NCBI RefSeq assembly: GCF_002933275.1
Contig: NZ_PSSX01000010.1
Location: forward strand, 62,001 to 126,000
Direction of reading: 5' to 3'
Source: Marinobacter maroccanus
GTDB taxonomy: Bacteria > Pseudomonadota > Gammaproteobacteria > Pseudomonadales > Oleiphilaceae
DNA length: 64,000 nt
The notes under the pieces were generated by a model. That model saw only the letters and a program-made list of their open reading frames with translations, was not told the DNA's origin and made no database searches. The translations under genes were made by a program, and so were the position numbers. This document shows positions 46,612-53,505 of this stretch, in pieces. Numbering within the stretch: the stretch's first letter is position 1; every line of letters starts with the position of its first letter.

Positions 46612-47826
46612 ATGTCTGATTCCGCAGTCCTCCAGCCCGGGTTGCAACAGCCCGGCTGGCAGGTGGACCGATTCATCGTATCGACGGCCGTGGTTGGCCT
46701 TGCCCTGCTGGGCGGGCTGATCTGGCTGGAAACCGCCCCGTTCATGGTGGCGTTGTTTGTGGTTGGGACCGTGCTGGGCATGGCGCTATATCACGGAGCC
46801 TTCGGCTTTACCGCTGGCTGGCGCAACCTGGTGGTGAAAAAACGCGGCGCTGGCATGCGCGCTCAACTGCTGCTGTTCGGGCTCAGTTCCCTGATCATGG
46901 TCCCCATGCTCCACAGCGGCCAGGCCGGGCTGGTTGGTGCCGTGGCGCCGGTGGGGACGTCCCTCGTCGTTGGCTCCTTCATTTTCGGCCTGGGTATGCA
47001 ACTGGGCGGTGGCTGCGGCTCCGGTACCCTGTTTACCGTGGGCGCTGGCAACATTCGCATGGTGGTGACACTGGTGTTCTTTATCGCCGGTGCTGTGCTT
47101 GGATCCATCCACCTGCCCTGGTGGCTGGACCAACCGGGTTTTGATCCGGTGCCACTGGTCAACAGCTTTGGCGTGAGCGGTGCCATTCTGGTGCAGTTCG
47201 TGGGTCTCGGTTTGATCGCCTGGTGGGTCAATCGAATTGAGCGCAAGGCCCATGGAACCCTCGAGCGCGATGAACTTCTGTGGAAAGGCCAGAGCCACGG
47301 TGTACTCAGAACATTGCTCAGTGGTCGCTGGCCGTTCACCTGGGCCATCCTGATCCTCGCGGCTGGCAATGCTCTGACCCTGGCCATAGGCGGTGCTCCG
47401 TGGAGCATTACCTTTGCCTTTAACGTCTGGGGCGCCAAGGCGCTGGAAGTGGTGGGCGTTAACATGTCCCAGTTCGAGTTCTGGACCTGGGACTACCCCG
47501 CCATGGCCCTGAAGGATTCGGTGCTGACCAATATCCCCTCGGTGATGAATTTCGGTTTGTTGCTGGGCGCCATGCTGGCGGCGGGCCTGGCCAATCGGTT
47601 CAACGAAGCCAGCCGCAACCGCCCCGAAGGCCGCCAGTTCCTGGCCGCCGTGGTGGGTGGCTTGCTGCTTGGCTATGGCGCCCGTCTGGGATTTGGCTGC
47701 AACATCGGGGCGCTGTTTTCCGGCATTGCTTCCGCCAGCCTGCACGCCTGGGTCTGGTTTGCCTGTGCCTTCGCCGGTTCACTGATCGGAATCCGGCTTC
47801 GGCCCTGGTTCCGGCTGCCAAACTAA
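46612..47826 (+). CDS. YeeE/YedE-family sulfur-compound transporter
   Basis: 404 residues, about nine to ten membrane segments arranged as two related halves. Each half has the conserved glycine-cysteine motif of the family: LGGGCGSGTLFTVGAGN and RLGFGCNIGALFSGIAS. In TsuA, a family member, these Cys residues pass thiosulfate across the membrane. Directly downstream of the periplasmic sulfurtransferase, so import of thiosulfate or a sulfane-sulfur carrier is a reasonable inference. Confidence 0.9.
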   Translation: MSDSAVLQPGLQQPGWQVDRFIVSTAVVGLALLGGLIWLETAPFMVALFVVGTVLGMALYHGAFGFTAGWRNLVVKKRGAGMRAQLLLFGLSSLIMVPMLHSGQAGLVGAVAPVGTSLVVGSFIFGLGMQLGGGCGSGTLFTVGAGNIRMVVTLVFFIAGAVLGSIHLPWWLDQPGFDPVPLVNSFGVSGAILVQFVGLGLIAWWVNRIERKAHGTLERDELLWKGQSHGVLRTLLSGRWPFTWAILILAAGNALTLAIGGAPWSITFAFNVWGAKALEVVGVNMSQFEFWTWDYPAMALKDSVLTNIPSVMNFGLLLGAMLAAGLANRFNEASRNRPEGRQFLAAVVGGLLLGYGARLGFGCNIGALFSGIASASLHAWVWFACAFAGSLIGIRLRPWFRLPN

Positions 47827-47842
47827 GGGGGAGGGCGACAGC

Positions 47843-48037
47843 ATGGAAAGAGCCTACAGCCGAACCCGTATCCTGGTGGCGCTTGGGATCATTCTCGTAT
47901 TGATTCTGGTGGACCATCTCAATAGCCCGACTTTTGCCTTCAATTCGGGCCAGGGCAATGTGCAAACCGCGCTTTCCCAGAGGGATGAAACCGCATGCGC
48001 GCCCTGCGGGGCGCCGTGTCCGTCGACCAGAAACTGA
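47843..48037 (+). CDS. Small single-pass membrane protein with Cys-rich tail
   Basis: 64 residues, 16 nt after the transporter gene and in the same direction. One hydrophobic helix (ILVALGIILVLILVDHL) is followed by a short tail with three Cys in CAPCGAPC. GGGGGAGGG lies a little far upstream. The Cys motif and position suggest a helper of the preceding sulfur genes, but no family is recognised and it could be a chance frame. Confidence 0.5.
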   Translation: MERAYSRTRILVALGIILVLILVDHLNSPTFAFNSGQGNVQTALSQRDETACAPCGAPCPSTRN

Positions 48038-48132
48038 CCTTATCCCGGCTACGGCCTACGAACAGGGGGAAGATGCAGTACACTATCGCCACGGCTTTCC
48101 ACGATATTTAAATACAGCCATGGCACAGAATT

Positions 48133-48597
48133 ATGACGGTTAGTTTTACTGAGCGGGGCACACCACTTACCGAAAGCGACACCCTCACCCTGGTGCAGAC
48201 CGCGGGCAATGTGAAAGACAGGATCTCTGAAGTTGCAGCGGCCCGGCTTCGTGATCGAGGCTATGCGGATGTATCCGCTTCCTTGCTTGGGTTTCTGGGT
48301 GCCCTGGACTGCGGGGTGAACTTTGGTTCTGACATTGCCCGAAGGCTCAATATTTCACGTCAGATGGTGGCAAAAACCGTGAAGGAGTTGAGCGAAGCAG
48401 GTTATCTCGTCCAGGGAGCCGGACCGGGTAAACTCAAACCCATTGAGTTTACGCTGAAGGGCGAGAGGTTGATGTCCGAGGTTCGACAGATCCTCGCAGA
48501 GATGGATCGTGAGCTGAACAAGAGCGTCGGCAAGAAAAGCCTCAAGGATCTGGTACGAGAACTGGATGCGCTAGCCGGCAATCTTGGAACTCTCTGA
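48133..48597 (+). CDS. MarR-family transcriptional regulator
   Basis: 154 residues. The central winged helix NFGSDIARRLNISRQMVAKT then VKELSEAGYLVQGAGPGKLK fits MarR/DUF24-like regulators, with long helices at both ends for dimerisation. It follows the sulfurtransferase-transporter genes on the same strand with a 95-bp gap and may control them. The ribosome site is weak, so the exact start is less certain. Confidence 0.83.
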   Translation: MTVSFTERGTPLTESDTLTLVQTAGNVKDRISEVAAARLRDRGYADVSASLLGFLGALDCGVNFGSDIARRLNISRQMVAKTVKELSEAGYLVQGAGPGKLKPIEFTLKGERLMSEVRQILAEMDRELNKSVGKKSLKDLVRELDALAGNLGTL

Positions 48598-48615
48598 TCG
48601 CACGAAGGCTGGTTG

Positions 48616-48999
48616 TCAGTTCTCGCAGTCGGATCCAAGCCTGTCAATTTCTTCCCCGCTCATTTGAAACCGGAAGTGTCTGGGTGCGCCATCCGGTTTC
48701 ATGTAGAGGAAAGTTAAAGTAGCTTTGTAGCTATCTTCCGGGATACTCCTGCGTGCCTCCCAGGCCCGGTTGACAAGGTTGGCAAGACGCTTCTCTGCCA
48801 AGTTACGGAATGATCCTGCCTGATCAATTTCTGCAGTTTCTTTGAGTGTGTGAAGGAAAGCTTGAAGGCATTCGGGCACTTCAGTCTCAGGCGGCCCTGA
48901 GAGCCATTCAGGCACGTCTTCGGCGACAACCAGGGTCGGTAATAGAAATCCTGTGACAAGTACAAATCCCGGCAGGGAGTGCGGTCGATAGCGATTCAT
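48616..48999 (-). CDS. Hypothetical exported protein, 127 residues
   Basis: TAGGAGGGGCC precedes two successive ATGs; the second (48999) is better spaced. Signal peptide ending in TLVVA with a mature part of about 100 residues (EDVPEWLSGPPETEVPECLQ at its start, a second Cys near the C-terminus). The two cysteines could be disulfide-linked. Predicted helical and acidic; no family recognised. It is the last of three minus-strand genes that may be one operon with the thioesterase and SRPBCC genes. Confidence 0.7.
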   Translation of the reverse strand: MNRYRPHSLPGFVLVTGFLLPTLVVAEDVPEWLSGPPETEVPECLQAFLHTLKETAEIDQAGSFRNLAEKRLANLVNRAWEARRSIPEDSYKATLTFLYMKPDGAPRHFRFQMSGEEIDRLGSDCEN

Positions 49000-49023
49000 C
49001 ATGGCCCCTCCTAAACAATCGCT

Positions 49024-49422
49024 TCAGGCTTTAACAATGGTGCCCTGAGCGACCGCTACCAGTTTTTTTGCCTCTGCCTCGACTGCATAGATTTTGCAGT
49101 CACAGACTGCCTGACGCTTGCCGGCAGCAACGACCGAGGCCTCGGCGAGCAGTTTGTCTCCGATGGCGGGCCTTGTGTAATTGATCTTGAATTCCGAGGT
49201 GACAGAGTCACCAAGAATGGACCCACCTGCAAACGTCAGGGCGTTGTCAGCCAGGTAGCTCACTACGCCACCGTGAACAAAGGTGTGCTGCTGCCTGTGT
49301 TTATCCTCAATGATCAATTCGAGTTGTGCTTTGCCCGGCTCGAGTGAATGCAGCGTGCAGCCAAGCAGGCTACTGAATGGCTGAGACTCCAGAACACTCC
49401 TCCCGAATGCAAGTAGATCCAT
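49024..49422 (-). CDS. PaaI-type hotdog thioesterase
   Basis: 132 residues from ATG 49422 (TGGAGTATCGAC upstream; the frame is open 24 nt further). The hotdog signature HTFVHGGVVSYLADNALTFA is present, followed by the usual strands INYTRPAIGDKLLAEASVVA. It probably hydrolyses an acyl-CoA. It is 31 nt downstream of the SRPBCC-membrane gene. Confidence 0.87.
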   Translation of the reverse strand: MDLLAFGRSVLESQPFSSLLGCTLHSLEPGKAQLELIIEDKHRQQHTFVHGGVVSYLADNALTFAGGSILGDSVTSEFKINYTRPAIGDKLLAEASVVAAGKRQAVCDCKIYAVEAEAKKLVAVAQGTIVKA

Positions 49423-49453
49423 GTCGATACTCCAGTTGTTGCCCAAACGCTCT

Positions 49454-50344
49454 TCAAACCGTCGCCTGATCGGCAGAGTCTGCGAGTTCTGCAGAATCCC
49501 CTGAAAGCGCCCGCTTTTCCATGTTTGCGATCACACCAGTAAATGTTCTGTCGACGCCGAAGGCCAGCATTGCCATGATCACCGGCGCCAACCATGCGGG
49601 TTTTGGATGTAGCTTCCACCAGACGACCACTTCGGATCCTTCCGGGATCTGTTCAACCTGCCAGCCCCCAACCATCCAGGTCGCCGGGTAAGGAAAGCCT
49701 GCCTCTTCGGTCAGGAATTCAACCTCATAGCATCTGCGGTATTCGTCATACTCGGAACAGCGCTCCCGCCATTGGTTGCCTTGGGTATCTTCACAGGCCC
49801 GCAATGGGAGGTCGCCGTCGTGAATGTCTTCAATCCACGAGGAAGCCAGATTCGGAGCATACTGCGCGATCGCACCCAGATCTCTGACAATGTGCCAGAG
49901 ACTGTCTGCATCCGAGACGGACTGGTACCGGAGTGAGTAGCCAAAACAACGGTCCTTTGGCAGGAAGTACATTTTTTTCAATCCAGCCATCTGGGTGAGT
50001 CCAAAGCAAAGCACAACTGCTGCAACGGCAAGTATCGTAAAGATTCCTTGAGGAGTGAGGTGTGAGCCCCAGAGGATCACGCCCAGGATGGAGCCTAGGA
50101 CCCAGATGAAATCTCCGGCGCTGGCGTACAGCACCCGCCAACCGGCGATCTTGTCCCGAGTGGATTGATGCAATAGATCCGTAGAAAAAATCAGCAAGCC
50201 CAACCCCAATACTTGGAAGGCCATAGGCGCGGTGATGCCAATCAATTGGCCAGCGAGATCTGGCAGAAAAAGCAGAAAAAGTCCTGAAATACCCGAAAAC
50301 GCCGCATTGAACTTTAGTGCTGTGCGAACGAGTGTCTGGTTCAT
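49454..50344 (-). CDS. Four-helix membrane protein fused to SRPBCC domain
   Basis: 296 residues; CGGGAGAATCAAC precedes ATG 50344. Residues 1-130 contain four membrane helices (for example ASAGDFIWVLGSILGVILWG), and residues about 140-285 are a START/polyketide-cyclase-like SRPBCC domain (VSDADSLWHIVRDLGAIAQY) ending in a further amphipathic helix. SRPBCC domains hold hydrophobic ligands. Function unknown. Two palindromes lie just upstream, so it is likely under repressor control. Confidence 0.78.
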   Translation of the reverse strand: MNQTLVRTALKFNAAFSGISGLFLLFLPDLAGQLIGITAPMAFQVLGLGLLIFSTDLLHQSTRDKIAGWRVLYASAGDFIWVLGSILGVILWGSHLTPQGIFTILAVAAVVLCFGLTQMAGLKKMYFLPKDRCFGYSLRYQSVSDADSLWHIVRDLGAIAQYAPNLASSWIEDIHDGDLPLRACEDTQGNQWRERCSEYDEYRRCYEVEFLTEEAGFPYPATWMVGGWQVEQIPEGSEVVVWWKLHPKPAWLAPVIMAMLAFGVDRTFTGVIANMEKRALSGDSAELADSADQATV

Positions 50345-50367
50345 GTTGATTCTCCCGGATTAATAGG

Positions 50368-50424
50368 TGTCAACCAGGTAGACAAAATAGAGTGGGGATT
50401 TGGTTGTTGTCAACCATATGGACA
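50368..50424. promoter_or_regulatory. Pair of 17-bp palindromic operator-like sites
   Basis: TGTCAACCAGGTAGACA (50368-50384) and TGTCAACCATATGGACA (50408-50424) share TGTCAACC and GACA in mirror arrangement, spaced 40 bp apart, between the SRPBCC gene and the divergent SDR gene. The form suits a TetR-type repressor, none of which is encoded next to it. Confidence 0.6.
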
Positions 50425-50552
50425 TAAAATTTCGAACCCGTTTGTGCGGGAGAGGTTTTGAAGCGAATGAGGCGAGTGCTTCTCGTTATCTCTGATGCGT
50501 AGCAGTCTGCCCTACACTGAATAAAGATTTCCCACTGAAAAGGAGGTAAGCC

Positions 50553-51251
50553 ATGAACAAAGTTTGCGCAGTGATGGGTGTCGGTCCGGGCAATGGTGAA
50601 GCCTTCGTGAGACGCTTCTGCAGCGAGGGTTATCAGGTGGCCATGCTGGCCCGTAGTGAGGACTATCTGAAACAGCTTGAGAGTGCGGTGGACGGCGCCC
50701 ATGCCTTTACCTGCGACCTCATGGAACCCGCACAAATCAACTCAGTGCTGGCGCCTATTGAAAGCAAGCTGGGACCAGTGTCGGTACTGCTCTACAACGC
50801 CGGCGGCGGTACTTTCAAAAACGTCGAGGAGGCCAGCCTCGAAGACTTCGAGGCCAACTGGCGGATCAATGTGCAGGGCCTGGTTGCTGCCACTAAAGCC
50901 GCGTTGCCCCAGCTGCGCCAGCATGATATCGCCAGCATTGTGGTCACCAGCGCCTCAGCGGCAACCCGGGGCCGGGCGAATACCGCGCCCTTTGCCTCTG
51001 CGAAGGCGGCCCAGCGCAGCCTGGTCCAGTCACTGGCTCGACAGCTTGGGCCAGAGAGGATTCATGTGGCCAATGTGGTCATTGATGGTGTGGTAGATTT
51101 GCCCTGCACCCGCCAGATGCTGCCGGACAAACCGGATGAGTTTTTCGTGCAGCCCTGCGCGGTGGCGGATGCCGTGTGGAACCTTTGCCAGCAGGATGCG
51201 TCGGCCTGGACCCATGAGCTGGACATCCGGCCGTTCGGCGAGAACTGGTAG
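50553..51251 (+). CDS. Atypical short-chain dehydrogenase/reductase
   Basis: 232 residues, AAAAGGAGGTAAGCC before the ATG. Rossmann start VCAVMGVGPGNGEAFVRRF and NAGGG are present, and the catalytic Ser is in VVTSASAATRG, but the usual YxxxK reads APFASAKAA: Phe replaces the catalytic Tyr. This variation is typical of a subgroup of divergent SDRs, so it may be a non-classical reductase or a nucleotide-binding regulator. It diverges from the SRPBCC gene with shared palindromes. Confidence 0.85.
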   Translation: MNKVCAVMGVGPGNGEAFVRRFCSEGYQVAMLARSEDYLKQLESAVDGAHAFTCDLMEPAQINSVLAPIESKLGPVSVLLYNAGGGTFKNVEEASLEDFEANWRINVQGLVAATKAALPQLRQHDIASIVVTSASAATRGRANTAPFASAKAAQRSLVQSLARQLGPERIHVANVVIDGVVDLPCTRQMLPDKPDEFFVQPCAVADAVWNLCQQDASAWTHELDIRPFGENW

Positions 51252-51257
51252 GCGCTC

Positions 51258-51455
51258 TCACTGCATCGGGCAAGTGGGCGCCTCGTTCCGTGGGCCCTTT
51301 TCTGGCCAGTTGCCGTTTACCAGCGACTCGAGTTTTCCAAGGATATCCGAGCCATTGGTCAGGCGCGTCAGCCAGCTCAGGGGGATACCCTTTTCGCTCC
51401 CGACACCATGAATGGCGGCCATTGCAGGACCGATGATCCATGCCCGGCCGCGGCG
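51258..51455 (-). pseudogene. Remnant: C-terminus resembling ADP-ribosylglycohydrolase
   Basis: The minus-strand frame reads AWIIGPAMAAIHGVGSEKGI, PLSWLTRLTNGSDILGKLES and on to a stop at 51258. The spacing of IxGxxxAAxxGV, GIPxxWLxxL and DIL resembles the last helices of DraG-type ADP-ribosylglycohydrolases. There is no N-terminal part: upstream of about 51455 the sequence instead encodes, in another frame, the start of a TVP38-like protein. It looks like a gene tail left by a deletion. The similarity is judged by eye. Confidence 0.45.
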
Positions 51456-51664
51456 CTGACAGGGAGTGTGGGGATCGGGCCTACAACCACCGCGATCAAC
51501 ATCAGCAGCATTAACAACACCGGGCCGACAGCACCCTGGCTCTGCAGCCAGGTCGCGAGCACATCCGGCGACAGGTTTGGCGGCATTCCCAATATCTGCA
51601 GTAACCACCAGGCACCCGCAAGCGCCCCGATTACCACAAGAACAACCGCAATTTTTGATCTCAT
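51441..51664 (-). pseudogene. Remnant: N-terminus of TVP38/TMEM64-family membrane protein
   Basis: From ATG 51664, 14 nt after the upstream gene's stop, the frame reads a TM helix (VVLVVIGALAGAWWLLQIL) and ATWLQSQGAVGPVLLMLLML, then IAVVVGPIPTLPVSAAAG, the beginning of a TVP38/DedA-like domain. After SAAAG (about 51445) the frame runs into unrelated sequence and stops at 51377, so well over half of the protein is missing. It probably once followed the FMN-glutamate synthase-like gene as an operon member. Confidence 0.55.
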
Positions 51665-51677
51665 CAAACAGCCTTAT

Positions 51678-53264
51678 CTATTGCCAGCGATCGGCCCTTG
51701 CCAGCCGCCAGTCTTCAGCCCAGTCCGCCGGCGCGCAGTCTTTGTGCAACAAACAACCGGGTTCGATACCGGGGTAGAGCTGTGCATAGTTCATCACCAG
51801 GCTTGGATTAACACGCCGGTTCAGGTGTCGTGGTTGCAGGTCTTCGAGGCGGTCAATGCCGAGAATGCCGAGCAGTTCTGCCAGCGCCTCGACTGAGGAG
51901 TGCTGGTAGTTTGCCACGCGAACGCCTTTGTCGGTTACATCCAGCTGTTTATAGCGTGCCGGATTGGTGGTGGCGACGCCGGTCAGGCATTTATCCGTGT
52001 TACAGCTGCGGGATTGTATGCATCCCAGAGCCATCATCATACCTCTTGCCGAATTGACGGTATCGGCACCCAGCACCATCAGGCGCAGCATATGGAATGC
52101 CGAAAAGGACTTGCCCGAGGCAATCAGGCGCACCTGATCACGAACACCAATGCCTTTGAGGGCATTATGCACAAACTGCAGCCCGTCCCTGAGCGGCATG
52201 CCAACCGAATTGGTCAGCTCCACCGGGGCCGCGCCGGTGCCTCCCTCGCCACCATCCACGGTTATGAAGTCTGGTAGCCGGCCGGTCTCCAGCATGGCCT
52301 TGCAGATGCCAAGGAATTCCTGTCGATTACCGGGGCAGAGTTTGAAGCCTACTGGTTTGCCGCCGGACAGCGCCCTCAGTTTGGCCACGAATGTCACCAG
52401 CTCGATGGGGCTTGAGAATGCCGAATGACCGGGCGGCGACAGTACATCCTGGCCCATGGGGACTTTCCGGATATCAGCGATTTCCCGGGTCAGTTTGGAC
52501 GCAGGTAATACACCGCCATGCCCAGGCTTGGCGCCCTGGGAGAGCTTGATTTCAATCATTTTGACGGAATCCCGGGCTGCTTCCCTGGCAAATAATCTCG
52601 GATCGAAGTTGCCTTCGGAATCGCGGCATCCGAAATAGCCCGTGCCAATCTGCCATACCAGATCACCGCCGTATTTCAGGTGCCACTCACTGATGCCGCC
52701 CTCACCGGTGTTGTGGAAAAAGTTGCCGAGTCTGGCACCCCGGTTCAGGGCCATGATGGCATTGCGGCTGAGAGCGCCATAGCTCATGGCTGAAATATTC
52801 AACGGGGCTGCATCGTAGGGCTGGGCACACCGGCTGCCGCCGAAGCGGATCCGGAGGTTGGCAGGCAGGCAGTGTTTTGGTGCCACTGAATGATTGAGCC
52901 ACTCGTAGCCATCCCGGTAGACATCAAAGATGGTGCCGAAGGCCCGGGTATCGTTGTCCTTTTTGGCTCGCTGATAGATCAGGCTGCGGAATTCCCGGTT
53001 CACGGGCGATCCATCCAGGTCGGATTCCACAAAGTACTGCTGCAGCTCCCGGCGAACAGATTCAAACAGGTATCGGAAGTGCCCGATCACCGGATAGATA
53101 CGCAGAAGCGTGTGGCGGCTTTGCAGGAGGTCATAGGCGCCCAGTGCCAGCAGCGGTCCGGCAATTAGCCAGAGCCATTGAGTCGATGGCCACTGAGTGG
53201 TCGCCAGTGAAAGTGCAATAACGGTTAACAGGCCGGCAAAAATGAAGGCGTGTCGAAAAACCAT
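51678..53264 (-). CDS. FMN-dependent glutamate synthase-domain protein, membrane-anchored
   Basis: 528 residues from ATG 53264 (AGGAACACAACC upstream). Two N-terminal membrane helices are followed by a stand-alone glutamate-synthase alpha/beta barrel: GEGGISEWHLKYGGDLVWQI, KMIEIKLSQGAKPGHGG, TVDGGEGGTGAAP. The cysteines of CIQSRSCNTDKCLTGV fit the [3Fe-4S] cluster of GltB. There is no glutaminase domain, so it would use free ammonia or act as another flavin oxidoreductase. It diverges from the TTL-ligase fusion, with matching promoter motifs on both sides. A link to glutamate supply for that ligase is only a hypothesis. Confidence 0.87.
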   Translation of the reverse strand: MVFRHAFIFAGLLTVIALSLATTQWPSTQWLWLIAGPLLALGAYDLLQSRHTLLRIYPVIGHFRYLFESVRRELQQYFVESDLDGSPVNREFRSLIYQRAKKDNDTRAFGTIFDVYRDGYEWLNHSVAPKHCLPANLRIRFGGSRCAQPYDAAPLNISAMSYGALSRNAIMALNRGARLGNFFHNTGEGGISEWHLKYGGDLVWQIGTGYFGCRDSEGNFDPRLFAREAARDSVKMIEIKLSQGAKPGHGGVLPASKLTREIADIRKVPMGQDVLSPPGHSAFSSPIELVTFVAKLRALSGGKPVGFKLCPGNRQEFLGICKAMLETGRLPDFITVDGGEGGTGAAPVELTNSVGMPLRDGLQFVHNALKGIGVRDQVRLIASGKSFSAFHMLRLMVLGADTVNSARGMMMALGCIQSRSCNTDKCLTGVATTNPARYKQLDVTDKGVRVANYQHSSVEALAELLGILGIDRLEDLQPRHLNRRVNPSLVMNYAQLYPGIEPGCLLHKDCAPADWAEDWRLARADRWQ

Positions 53265-53319
53265 GGTTGTGTTCCTGGCTTGTTGGGAGGTTGTTCGTTG
53301 TTTGGTCCGGTGAGCCAAG

Positions 53320-53345
53320 GACACCTTCGAGGCAGCGTTGTTACA
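53320..53345 (-). promoter_or_regulatory. Putative ECF promoter of the glutamate synthase-domain gene
   Basis: On the minus strand TGTAACA, 15 bases, TGTCCTTG, about 56 bp before the ATG at 53264. Confidence 0.68.
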
Positions 53346-53406
53346 GAAGCAACAATCCCCACTGCCCAAACGCAAAACAGACCGGTCGAAAAAGTTCGAG
53401 CCGTGT

Positions 53407-53432
53407 TGTAACAGTTGCAAATCTCATGTGTC
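53407..53432 (+). promoter_or_regulatory. Putative ECF promoter of the TTL-RRE-HprK-like gene
   Basis: TGTAACA, 15 bases, TGTCGGAA, about 70 bp before the ATG at 53506. Divergent from the motif at 53320-53345. Confidence 0.68.
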
Positions 53433-53505
53433 GGAATCCGTGAAACGCGAGAAATCAGTGCCCCGACGACGGGCAACGGACAACCGAAACGGAGAGCGCG
53501 GCAAG

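Noticed and set aside
53338..53505. 56-codon N-terminal extension of the TTL fusion
   Set aside because: It covers the promoter motif at 53407-53432 and is Lys/Arg/Ser-rich without similarity to the TTL fold; ATG 53506 preferred.
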